Shown piece after piece: positions 56,625 through 64,000 of a DNA stretch of 64,000 nucleotides. The stretch comes from Stenotrophomonas sp. Iso1 (lineage in GTDB: Bacteria > Pseudomonadota > Gammaproteobacteria > Xanthomonadales > Xanthomonadaceae): positions 124,001 to 188,000 of the forward strand of contig NZ_JAODBT010000005.1 of the NCBI RefSeq assembly GCF_027497995.1, in the 5' to 3' direction. The translations under genes and the position numbers were made by a program. The notes under the pieces were generated by a model. It saw only the letters and a program-made list of their open reading frames with translations, was not told where the DNA came from and did no database searches. Each line of letters opens with the position of its first letter. Positions within the stretch are counted from its first letter, which is position 1.

Positions 56625-59600
56625 TCAAGAGTCATCAGACAGTTGAATCTCCCTTTCTCCAAGAACAATTGAAAGGCGAACTACTAGATACGCCTTATTT
56701 CTGTCGATGCTGGAGTCGTTCCAAGAAACAATAGATGACGAATGTCCCGCGAGTTTTTGAACGTAATTCAACTCTAGGTCGTCCTTGCCTGAAAGGCGCC
56801 AAACAAAAGAGCTGTGGCGAAAAAGCTTAAATAGATTGGCAGTATCGCCTTCGCGCTCGAATATATCCCAAAGGGCTGCGTGACAAGTTCCAAATAATGG
56901 AAGTAAACGTTCGTTGTATAAGTAATAATATGCGTCGATAAGCAGCGTGCGCTCAAATGGTGTTAGCCAATGAGCGGCGCCTGGCATGCTTGCTAGCTGA
57001 ACAATTTGTCTCGCTACGGTATAAAAACCGAGATCACTCGCATTCTTCATTGCCTCGCGCAGAATTTCTCGTGCTTCAACCTCGTCTTCCAGCTCCGCTG
57101 CGAGATCCATTCGGATATTGCTTGCAACAGTGTAGTGCTTGGACTTCAAGGCGGTAGCGAGAACATTTCTGAGCTCGGCGATCCGTAGAGAAGCATCGTC
57201 TGTCAGATTTGCAAGGATGGATCGGGCGTGATTTGCAGCGGCAGAATTTCGTGAAATCTTAATGAGAGAGTTGGAGAGCGAGCGCGCCTCGTCATACCTT
57301 TTAAGGCGCCGATAACATAAGGCCATGTGAAGCTCTGTCCGTTGACGCACAGTCTTGGAAAATGCATTTCTATCCACCTGTTCAAAATTATCGATCGCCG
57401 CGTCGGATCTCCCGGTCATTCGGAGGCATTCAGCATAATCTTTTCTTAATGTATTAACTTCGGTGGTGTGACTGTCCGTTTCTAGCATCAAGCCAAGCAT
57501 GTCTTCGCATACGCTTGCGGCGGCTCTGTAGTGATTGCCATTTGAAAGTATCTTGATGAAGGAAATGGCAAGCCTAAGTGCGCCTCCGAGATCGAAGTTC
57601 TCCTGAGAATCAATGGCCCGGGCGACTGCCCTAAACACAAGTGCACTCATATTCTGGATCTCGTAGCCATCGCATAGTGCTTCGCCGATTCTCTTGGCTG
57701 CTTGAGAGCTCGATATGTCCCCCATAGCCCAGGATTCGCCGAAGTAGAGGTCCAAGGCCTTCCTGTCCAAACTCCGGCTCTCCGGCAGGCTAATGCTCTC
57801 TCTCACGTGATCGCGGACTACCTTAGGTACGACGAGTATCTTGTCAGTTGATGAGTTGGACGAATTCTCGGACGCAACCGATCGAGTTTTGATAAGTGAG
57901 CGACTAAGGAGCTCAAGAGCATGTGTTGCCAGTACGGGGTCTGGACCAAAAAATCTTTTCAGACGAGATAACTGTTCTCCCTGAGGCAGTGTAGATAATG
58001 CTAGAAGAAGGCTGTAGGCGCGTCGCTCCTGCCTCGCTTCAGATAATCGCAGTTCCGTTACTGTTTCCACCAGTGCGGTTGGGGCAGCAACTAGCGTCGT
58101 GGCAGAAAATGCGAGGTCGGGGTTTGATGGAGTCAGATCGTCAATTGATCCCACTTCGAGCTCCCGAAGTGTTAAATCAATACGATCCGGAACTCCATCG
58201 GTATGCCTCATAATTCTAGAAACAACGTCGGCGGTTACAAGTTCCGAAGAACCCGAATCACTTTCTTTCAGATATACAGCTAAATCCGCTTCGTCCAGTG
58301 GTCGGAGCTCTGTGCTGCCAAAGGCAGATGCTCGCGGTGAACTCCGACTTGTAATTAGTACAAAGGTATCGGGTGCAAAATCCGAGAATGTGCGCGCAAG
58401 ATCTTCAATGTCCAGTTGTCGGGTCCGTGCTTCTTCATCAGTACGATCAATTTCAACTCCCGAGAAGATAACAAGAGACGGACCTGAGTCTGAGATGGCT
58501 TCCGATATGTTCTGAAAGGATGCCCCTAGATTCTGTTGGGTTCTATCCAGAAATGCTTCTCTCGATAAATAGTCAGTGAAGTCGATCGAGTACATTACCC
58601 CCGAGCCGATAAGTGCTTTCTCTATGCAGGATGCAAATGCTTCCTCCCCGAGCCCCCACTCTGATGAGATCCAAGTGATCTTGCGTGCCTTAAGGGAGGC
58701 GATTACTGCTTCTTGTTCGACTCTTCGGACTTTTTGATGGGATCGCTCGGGCACTGCGGGACGTCGGATTCTAGCAAGGTCAAAAAGCCGGCTCTGTGCA
58801 CTATGTATTGTCGGCGATAGGGGATTGCTTGGTTGGCTTATCGTTTCCGCCATCTGTGATGGATTAGGGGAGCGTCTTTCGAGTTTGATGGTGAAACTGC
58901 TCGATAGCTCATCAATATCCTGAGTTGAGTCAGGGACGTATTTTACGTCTCCACCCGAAATTTCTAAAAGCTTACGAGGCCATGACGTGAATCTTCTTTC
59001 TGGTGATAACGTTAATGCGCCTGCGCTATATCCTTGAATTCGGACGCGCTTGCCGTCGTCGTACTCCAGACCAAAAAGAGATGATGCTTGGATAGATTGA
59101 CTACGCTGCCCTCCGCCGAAAGCGATGCTCCTTGTCTGATGCTCATGCATATGACCAAAAAGATGAAGGTCGAATCTTCCGGCGGGATTTATATCGCGAC
59201 TCCATTCGTTCTGACTTGATTGATGTAGCCAGTCAACAGGGTGATGTGTAATTAATATATTGGCGCCATTTTTTTGGAGCCATTCGTCGGGGTGATTGCC
59301 GATGACTTCAATAAGCTGGAGCGTGTCCACATGCAGTCTGCCTCGGTAATCTTCAGGTCCGAGTTGAAGCCAAGCAGAGTTCAACGCAACAATTCCAGTT
59401 TTTTGTGGCCCCTGTCCAATAGTATAAGCAGCGTCTCCCGGCAGGATGCCGGCAGTAACAGGTTCGACATGAGTCCCATCTGCTATGGCTGAACGGAGCC
59501 ATTCCGAATATTCGAAGAAGCATTCTTTAAAAAAATCAATGTAAGCTGACTCGGATTTATTCCAGATTCCGTCACGTAGCTCATCTGAGAGCCAAAATTG

Positions 59601-59954
59601 CTTTATCGCCATCAGTTCAGGGCGTAGCTTATCTGGGCGACATAAATCGTGATTTCCCGGGACAGTTACGAGCTTTGGCCTTAAGCCGGAATGATTCTCG
59701 ATAAGATACAGAAGCTCGGAAATTTCTTCTCCAAATGCGGCGAATTGTTGCTTTGAGCCGAATTGGGTCATGTCGCCGGTGAAAATTATAACGTCGATTT
59801 TGCCGGTCTTATCGAGAAGTATCCGTAGGTCGTCCTTAAGTCTGGATAATGGGCGAGCCCAAAGTCTCTTTTGTTCTTTCATGCCAATGTGTGCGTCACT
59901 AAAGTGAAGCCATTGCAGGATTTGTCCGTCCTGAACGCGATTAGAATTATTCAT
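56625..59954 (-). CDS. Metallophosphoesterase-STAND-like-repeat protein, candidate defence protein
   Basis: A 1109-residue, AT-rich gene unlike its neighbours. Residues 10-330 are a calcineurin-like phosphoesterase with a full motif set: FSDAHIG (D20, H22), FTGDMTQFG (D61), PGNHD (101-103), ITHHP (236-237) and GHMH (267-270). Residues 405-600 look like a STAND NTPase in which the Walker A lysine and serine/threonine are both Glu (WGLGEEA, 433-439) and the B motif lacks acids (LVIFSGVE), while LITSR and the winged-helix LRPLDEADL block remain. Residues 750-1000 are TPR-like helical repeats. The ATG at 59954 has GGAAGG upstream; an earlier start at 59999 is possible. Function unproven; a two-metal nuclease or cyclic-nucleotide phosphodiesterase effector sensing phage is the main hypothesis. 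Confidence 0.8.
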   Translation of the reverse strand: MNNSNRVQDGQILQWLHFSDAHIGMKEQKRLWARPLSRLKDDLRILLDKTGKIDVIIFTGDMTQFGSKQQFAAFGEEISELLYLIENHSGLRPKLVTVPGNHDLCRPDKLRPELMAIKQFWLSDELRDGIWNKSESAYIDFFKECFFEYSEWLRSAIADGTHVEPVTAGILPGDAAYTIGQGPQKTGIVALNSAWLQLGPEDYRGRLHVDTLQLIEVIGNHPDEWLQKNGANILITHHPVDWLHQSSQNEWSRDINPAGRFDLHLFGHMHEHQTRSIAFGGGQRSQSIQASSLFGLEYDDGKRVRIQGYSAGALTLSPERRFTSWPRKLLEISGGDVKYVPDSTQDIDELSSSFTIKLERRSPNPSQMAETISQPSNPLSPTIHSAQSRLFDLARIRRPAVPERSHQKVRRVEQEAVIASLKARKITWISSEWGLGEEAFASCIEKALIGSGVMYSIDFTDYLSREAFLDRTQQNLGASFQNISEAISDSGPSLVIFSGVEIDRTDEEARTRQLDIEDLARTFSDFAPDTFVLITSRSSPRASAFGSTELRPLDEADLAVYLKESDSGSSELVTADVVSRIMRHTDGVPDRIDLTLRELEVGSIDDLTPSNPDLAFSATTLVAAPTALVETVTELRLSEARQERRAYSLLLALSTLPQGEQLSRLKRFFGPDPVLATHALELLSRSLIKTRSVASENSSNSSTDKILVVPKVVRDHVRESISLPESRSLDRKALDLYFGESWAMGDISSSQAAKRIGEALCDGYEIQNMSALVFRAVARAIDSQENFDLGGALRLAISFIKILSNGNHYRAAASVCEDMLGLMLETDSHTTEVNTLRKDYAECLRMTGRSDAAIDNFEQVDRNAFSKTVRQRTELHMALCYRRLKRYDEARSLSNSLIKISRNSAAANHARSILANLTDDASLRIAELRNVLATALKSKHYTVASNIRMDLAAELEDEVEAREILREAMKNASDLGFYTVARQIVQLASMPGAAHWLTPFERTLLIDAYYYLYNERLLPLFGTCHAALWDIFEREGDTANLFKLFRHSSFVWRLSGKDDLELNYVQKLAGHSSSIVSWNDSSIDRNKAYLVVRLSIVLGEREIQLSDDS

Positions 59955-60242
59955 TCCGCCTTCCTTATCCAAATTGAATCCTGGCCCGATAAGCATCAAG
60001 ATAAATTTTCCTAAAGGGACTCGCGCTCTGATTTTCTTTGCGTATATAAATCCGTAGCTGCTCTTATTGCTAAAATTGTATTTTCCAACAGTAGATCAAG
60101 GCTCCGGGGGCGCAGTAAGGGGAGGGGTGAATATAAGTTGAGTTTTCGATTGATTTCGATTTATTTTGTACTCGGGAGATTTACAGTCTCATCTATATTC
60201 ACTAATCCTGCGCCTGTCCGGCTACTGCATAGGAGTAAAGAA

Positions 60243-60281
60243 AAAAGCAACCAGACTCCCCGTCTGATTGCTTTTTTTCCC
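60243..60281. terminator. Bidirectional terminator after hns
   Basis: GCAAcCAGAC pairs with GTCTGaTTGC around TCCCC, with A and T runs on either side, giving a terminator in both directions. It closes the H-NS gene transcript on the minus strand. The 280 bases between 59955 and 60240 are AT-rich promoter-like sequence without a gene. Confidence 0.8.
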
Positions 60282-60284
60282 CAC

Positions 60285-60704
60285 TCAACCCTGCTTGAAC
60301 AACTTCCGCTTTCCCGTCAGTACTTTCTCTTTCGGGGTGAGCTTTGCGACGCCGGGTATCAGAAAGTCGGTCGGTGTGTGACCGAAGCGGATCTTCGAGG
60401 CGAGCCAGAGCGGCATCTTTCCTCGGCCGGTCCAGGTGTTCCAGCGGTTTTCCGGGTCGCGGTATTTCGGCTTGACCTTGGGGCCTTTGCGGCGGCGGGT
60501 GGCCTTGGTCTTGGGCTGCGCCTGGTCTGCGTCCAAGCCGAAGACTTCATCAATCGTGTAGCCCGCGCGCTTGGCGTCGGCGATCAGCTTGCGCCGGACT
60601 TTCTCGGCCGGGGGACGACTGGTGAGGGCTTTATGCCGTTCCTGGGCAGTACGGATGAGAGTGTTGAGCTCTCGGAGATTCAGAGGGGTAAGGTCAATGC
60701 TCAT
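60285..60704 (-). CDS. H-NS-family nucleoid protein
   Basis: A 139-residue DNA-binding protein. The C-terminal H-NS core motif is clear as YRDPENRWNTWTGRGKMPLWL, followed by a long basic tail (FLIPGVAKLTPKEKVLTGKRKLFKQG). The N-terminal helix (LRELNTLIRTAQERHKALTSR) would mediate oligomerisation. Similar to XrvA/MvaT-like silencers of AT-rich foreign DNA. It lies beside the AT-rich metallophosphoesterase gene. Confidence 0.88.
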   Translation of the reverse strand: MSIDLTPLNLRELNTLIRTAQERHKALTSRPPAEKVRRKLIADAKRAGYTIDEVFGLDADQAQPKTKATRRRKGPKVKPKYRDPENRWNTWTGRGKMPLWLASKIRFGHTPTDFLIPGVAKLTPKEKVLTGKRKLFKQG

Positions 60705-60848
60705 GGCATTAGCCTCAGTTCCGAGGGGGCGGGTGTCAAGATGGATGGGGGATTTTGTTTGTTTTTGAGGTGGAAGTGATGGCTTTGGGGTGGTGTTGGG
60801 GGCTGATGGACTGATTGCTGGGAGCTTTTGGTCTGCTTGTTAGAAGCT

Positions 60849-60968
60849 TCCCCTCACCCCAACCCCCGCTCCGCGCCCCGGCCCTTGCGCTGGCGCAAGG
60901 GCGTTCGATGGGCAGCGAACCGATGGTTCGCAAACTGCCCCTCTCACCCCGCTCGCGGGAGAGGGGCT
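60849..60968 (+). repeat. Dispersed 120-base repeat, type B, copy 2
   Basis: Inverted relative to the copy at 46899-47017 with about 85% identity by eye over 120 bases. Located between the H-NS gene and the SCO-family gene, with the hairpin end toward SCO. Confidence 0.75.
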
Positions 60969-60982
60969 TAGATTTGCTGTTC

Positions 60983-61672
60983 TTACTTTGCTTCCATGCT
61001 GCAGCCGGGCGGATTCCGCTGCCCTACCGGCAAGGTCGGTTCCAGCGTCAGGCGTTGAATGTCGGAGAACAATTGTTCCACCGGCATGCCGAAGGGGGCG
61101 AACAGGCGCAGCCGGCCTTGGCGGTCGAAGACGTAACCGCCTGCGGTGTGGCTCATGGTGTAAGTGCCGGGCAGGGTGCCGTCTTCGCGGTCGTAGAACG
61201 CCTTGAATGAGGACGCCATGGCGGCCAGTTGCTGATCGTTGCCGACCAGTGCGGTGGCGGTGGGGTCGAAGGCTTCTACATAGGTCTGCGCGACGGCCGG
61301 GGTGTCGCGGGCCGGGTCGACGGTGACGAACACCACCTGCAGGTTGTCGGCGTCTGAGCCCATCAGGTGCTTCACGCGGTTCAACTCCACCATCGTGGTG
61401 GGGCAGACGTCGGGGCAGCTGGTGAAGCCGAAGAACAGGTAGGTCACCTTGCCGTTGAAATCCGCCGGCGTGCGGGTGACGCCGGTGCTGTCGGGCAGCG
61501 ACCAATGCTGGCCGAGGTCTTCGCAGGCGATGTCCTTGCCGTAGAAATCCACGCGGGGTTTGGCCGCGCAGGCCACCAGCAGCAGGCTGGCGGCGGTGAT
61601 CAGCACGGTGGAGAGGCGGAGCTTGCGGGCAAGTGCAGCAAGGCCGGTGGTGGGGGAGTGAGTACGGGACAT
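60983..61672 (-). CDS. SCO1/SenC-family copper protein
   Basis: A 229-residue thioredoxin-fold protein with an N-terminal membrane anchor/lipobox (LITAASLLLVACAAK) and the copper ligands CPDVC plus a conserved histidine in YTMSHTAGGY. SCO proteins deliver copper to Cu-A or help assemble haem-copper oxidases. It follows cyoB-cyoC-cyoD after an 80-base gap. The ATG at 61672 starts MSRTHS; cytochrome bo lacks Cu-A, so a chaperone role for Cu-B or redox repair is inferred. Confidence 0.9.
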   Translation of the reverse strand: MSRTHSPTTGLAALARKLRLSTVLITAASLLLVACAAKPRVDFYGKDIACEDLGQHWSLPDSTGVTRTPADFNGKVTYLFFGFTSCPDVCPTTMVELNRVKHLMGSDADNLQVVFVTVDPARDTPAVAQTYVEAFDPTATALVGNDQQLAAMASSFKAFYDREDGTLPGTYTMSHTAGGYVFDRQGRLRLFAPFGMPVEQLFSDIQRLTLEPTLPVGQRNPPGCSMEAK

Positions 61673-61752
61673 GGCTTCAGTCGTGCGAGGGACGGCCAGC
61701 CGCGCTGCACGACACGGGCCGGCAGTTGCCTGCCAGCCCGTGCGTGTGTGCG

Positions 61753-62085
61753 TCAGTTGACCATCATGTGGAAGTGCATGCTCCAGATGATCCAAATGGA
61801 GAGCGCGACCACGATGAAAAGAATGACCAGCGTGAAAACAAAACTGGCCAGGTTCCAACCGCCCTCCGAGGAGCGGTTCATATGCAGGAAGTACACCAGC
61901 TGCACCACGATCTGCACGACGGCAAAGCCGACCAGCAGGAACAGCGTCAGCGGCCGCGACAGCACCGGGTTCATCACCAGCATGAAGGGGATGACGGTGA
62001 GCACGGCGCAGATCACGAAGCCGATCAGGTAGGAGCGGGTTGAGCCATGTCCACCACCGGCGCGGGACGTATCGATATCGGACAT
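61753..62085 (-). CDS. cyoD: Cytochrome o ubiquinol oxidase subunit IV
   Basis: A 110-residue three-helix protein, with YLIGFVICAVLTVIPFMLVM, LLVGFAVVQIVVQLVYFLHM, and a C-terminal helix. Non-catalytic subunit required for assembly of the bo3 oxidase. 2 bases after cyoC. Confidence 0.95.
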   Translation of the reverse strand: MSDIDTSRAGGGHGSTRSYLIGFVICAVLTVIPFMLVMNPVLSRPLTLFLLVGFAVVQIVVQLVYFLHMNRSSEGGWNLASFVFTLVILFIVVALSIWIIWSMHFHMMVN

Positions 62086-62087
62086 GG

Positions 62088-62717
62088 TCAGAACACTCCA
62101 ATCAGATAGACAAAGGTGAAGACGCAGATCCAGACCAGGTCCAGGAAGTGCCAGAACAGACTCAGGCAGGAAATGCGGGTGACGTTGGTCGCGGTGAGGC
62201 CACGGCGATGCACCTGGTGCATTACCACCGCCATCCAGATCAGGCCGCTGGCCACGTGCAGGCCGTGCGTGCCCACCAGTGCGAAGAACGCCGACAGGTA
62301 CGCGCTGGTGGTCGGGCCGGCACCGATGTGGAGCAGGTGGTTGAACTCATACAGCTCCATGCCGATGAAGCCCGCACCGAGTGCGAAGGTGACGCCCAGC
62401 CATGCCAGCACCGCCTGCTTGTTCTGGCGGTGCATCGCCAGCACGGCTTGGCCGTAAGTGATGCTGGAGAACAACAGCAGGAAGGTCTCGGTCATCACGA
62501 ACGGCAGCGAGAACAACTCCGCACCGGTCGGGCCGCCCGCGTAGGCGTTGCTGAGCACCGCATACGAGGCGAACAGCGAGCCAAACAGCACCAGGTCGGA
62601 CATGAGGTACACCCACATGCCGAAGACCTTCATGCCGCCCTGTTCGTGCCCATGGTCGTCATGGGCGTGGTCAACCACCTGCTCGGTGGTGACCACGGTG
62701 TTGGACATCAGATTCAT
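62088..62717 (-). CDS. cyoC: Cytochrome o ubiquinol oxidase subunit III
   Basis: A 209-residue five-helix membrane protein with [24 protein letters not shown] and [12 protein letters not shown], a subunit III signature. The start overlaps the cyoB stop by 4 bases. Confidence 0.96.
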   Translation of the reverse strand: MNLMSNTVVTTEQVVDHAHDDHGHEQGGMKVFGMWVYLMSDLVLFGSLFASYAVLSNAYAGGPTGAELFSLPFVMTETFLLLFSSITYGQAVLAMHRQNKQAVLAWLGVTFALGAGFIGMELYEFNHLLHIGAGPTTSAYLSAFFALVGTHGLHVASGLIWMAVVMHQVHRRGLTATNVTRISCLSLFWHFLDLVWICVFTFVYLIGVF

Positions 62718-64000
62718 GCGATCACCCTGTGCTGCTTGAGCTTGCTCTGGTGTTGTTTTTCGATCTTTGCCACTTCATCGGCGCTGACGTAGTAGTCCAC
62801 GTCCTCGTCGTAGGAGCGCACGATCAAGGTGACGATCATCGCCACGAAGCTCGCACCGGCCAGCCACCAGATGTGCCAGATCAAGGCAAAGCACAACGCC
62901 AGGATCCAGATGTTGAGGATCAGCGGCACGCCGGTGTTGCGCGGCATGTGGATTGGCGCGTACTTCTTGGGCGGCGGAGGCAGGCCTTCCTTCTTGGCTT
63001 CGTGGAAGGCATCCAACTGGTCGGCCTTCGGCACTACCGCGAAGTTGTAGAACGGCGGCGGCGAGGGCGTGGCCCATTCCAGCGTGCGTGCATTCCACGG
63101 GTCGCCGGTGACGTCCAGGTTCTTCTTGCGGTCGCGGATGCTGACGTAGATCTGCACCAGCATCAGCACGATGCCAGCCAGCACGAACAGCGCTCCCACG
63201 AATGCGGCGATCAGGTACGGCGTCCACGCCGGGTTGTCGTACTGGTTCATGCGCCGGGTCATGCCCATGAAGCCGAGCATGTACAGCGGCATGAAGGCCA
63301 GGTAGAAACCGATCACCCAGCAGGCGAACGACCACTTGCCCAGACGCTCGTTGAGGGTGAAGCCGAACACCTTCGGGAACCAGTAAACGAAGCCGGCCAG
63401 GTAACCGAACAGCGCGCCGCCGATGATGGTGTTGTGGAAGTGCGCGACCAGGAACAGGCTGTTGTGCAGCAGGAAATCCGCACCCGGAATGGCCAGCAGC
63501 ACGCCGGTCATGCCACCGATGGTGAAGGTCACCAGGAAGGCGATGGTCCACAACATCGGCACGCTGAACTCCACGCGGCCGCCGTACATGGTGAACAACC
63601 AGGTGAAGATTTTCACGCCCGTTGGGATGGCGATGATCATCGTCATGATGCCGAAGAAGGCATTGACGCTGGCGCCCGAGCCCATGGTGAAGAAGTGGTG
63701 CAGCCACACCACGAACGACAGGATGCCGATGGCCAATGTCGCGCCCACCATCGACTTGTAGCCGAACAACTTCTTGCGCGAGAACGTCGCGGTGATTTCC
63801 GAGAAAATGCCGAATGCCGGCAATACCAGGATGTACACCTCCGGGTGGCCCCAGGCCCACACCAGATTGACGTACATCATCGGGTTGCCACCCAGGTCAT
63901 TGGTGTAGAAGTTGAAGTCCAGGTAGCGGTCCAGTGTCAACGCGCCGAGTGCGACGGTCAGGATCGGGAACGCGGCGATGATGATCACGCTGGTGACCAG
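62714..64000 (-). CDS. cyoB: Cytochrome o ubiquinol oxidase subunit I, C-terminal part
   Basis: The open frame runs off the window at base 64000; 428 residues of the haem-copper subunit are present. [17 protein letters not shown] carries the Cu-B histidine and its cross-linked tyrosine, LHHFFTMG gives the two further Cu-B histidines, and [11 protein letters not shown] gives the haem ligands. The N-terminal quarter and cyoA lie beyond the window. Confidence 0.98.
   Translation of the reverse strand: MVTSVIIIAAFPILTVALGALTLDRYLDFNFYTNDLGGNPMMYVNLVWAWGHPEVYILVLPAFGIFSEITATFSRKKLFGYKSMVGATLAIGILSFVVWLHHFFTMGSGASVNAFFGIMTMIIAIPTGVKIFTWLFTMYGGRVEFSVPMLWTIAFLVTFTIGGMTGVLLAIPGADFLLHNSLFLVAHFHNTIIGGALFGYLAGFVYWFPKVFGFTLNERLGKWSFACWVIGFYLAFMPLYMLGFMGMTRRMNQYDNPAWTPYLIAAFVGALFVLAGIVLMLVQIYVSIRDRKKNLDVTGDPWNARTLEWATPSPPPFYNFAVVPKADQLDAFHEAKKEGLPPPPKKYAPIHMPRNTGVPLILNIWILALCFALIWHIWWLAGASFVAMIVTLIVRSYDEDVDYYVSADEVAKIEKQHQSKLKQHRVIA

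Overview
The window is a 64 kb piece of a GC-rich gammaproteobacterial chromosome. A xanthomonad, most probably Stenotrophomonas or a close relative, is the best fit. The reasons are a Clp-type CRP homologue divergent from speD, the aroQ-accB-accC and prmA-fis-purH-purD blocks, GTAG-ended SMAG-like palindromes, and frequent GTG/TTG starts. No rRNA, CRISPR array, prophage or transposase gene was seen.

Layout. 1-7.5 kb: the end of a yegS-like lipid kinase, then tryptophan genes trpE, trpG, trpD and trpC interleaved with unrelated genes (SIMPL-domain protein, LysE-type exporter, DUF1543, HAD phosphatase). 7.6-10.7 kb: TauE-like permease, clp, speD, and a guanidinium exporter (gdx/sugE) preceded by a guanidine-II riboswitch that overlaps an intrinsic terminator. 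10.8-14.8 kb: coq7, rplM-rpsI, tRNA-Met and tRNA-Gln, rppH, and the iron pair bfd-bfr with Fur-like sites. 15-19.1 kb: a hybrid histidine kinase and a REC protein with degenerate GGDEF and EAL domains. 19.1-25.1 kb: housekeeping and small membrane genes (bactofilin, erpA, nudC, ampE-like, DUF2752/CD225/TM2). 25.2-33.8 kb: transporters, two LysR regulators, a YccS-like FUSC protein and an aldo/keto reductase. 34-46.6 kb: purD, purH, fis, prmA, accC, accB and aroQ on the minus strand, interrupted by a plus-strand block carrying an MHYT-GGDEF-EAL protein. 47.2-50.1 kb: a TetR-controlled electrophile/peroxide detoxification operon. 50.1-52.2 kb: an exported alpha/beta hydrolase.

52.2-60.7 kb is the accessory part. 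It holds an 1100-base gene-poor stretch, a type VI secretion cassette (PAAR-TTR carrier, amidase effector, lipoprotein immunity candidate), a glutaredoxin/ferredoxin-reductase pair behind a CueR-like operator, a 1109-residue AT-rich metallophosphoesterase-STAND-like-repeat protein, and an H-NS-family gene. The window ends inside a cytochrome bo oxidase operon (cyoB-cyoC-cyoD) followed by an SCO-family gene.

The strongest leads are the metallophosphoesterase-STAND-like protein, whose P-loop lysine is replaced (a candidate defence protein), the guanidine-II attenuator, and the T6SS effector-immunity cassette. Three families of dispersed intergenic palindromic repeats are also present. All product names come from reading motifs by eye; no database search was run.
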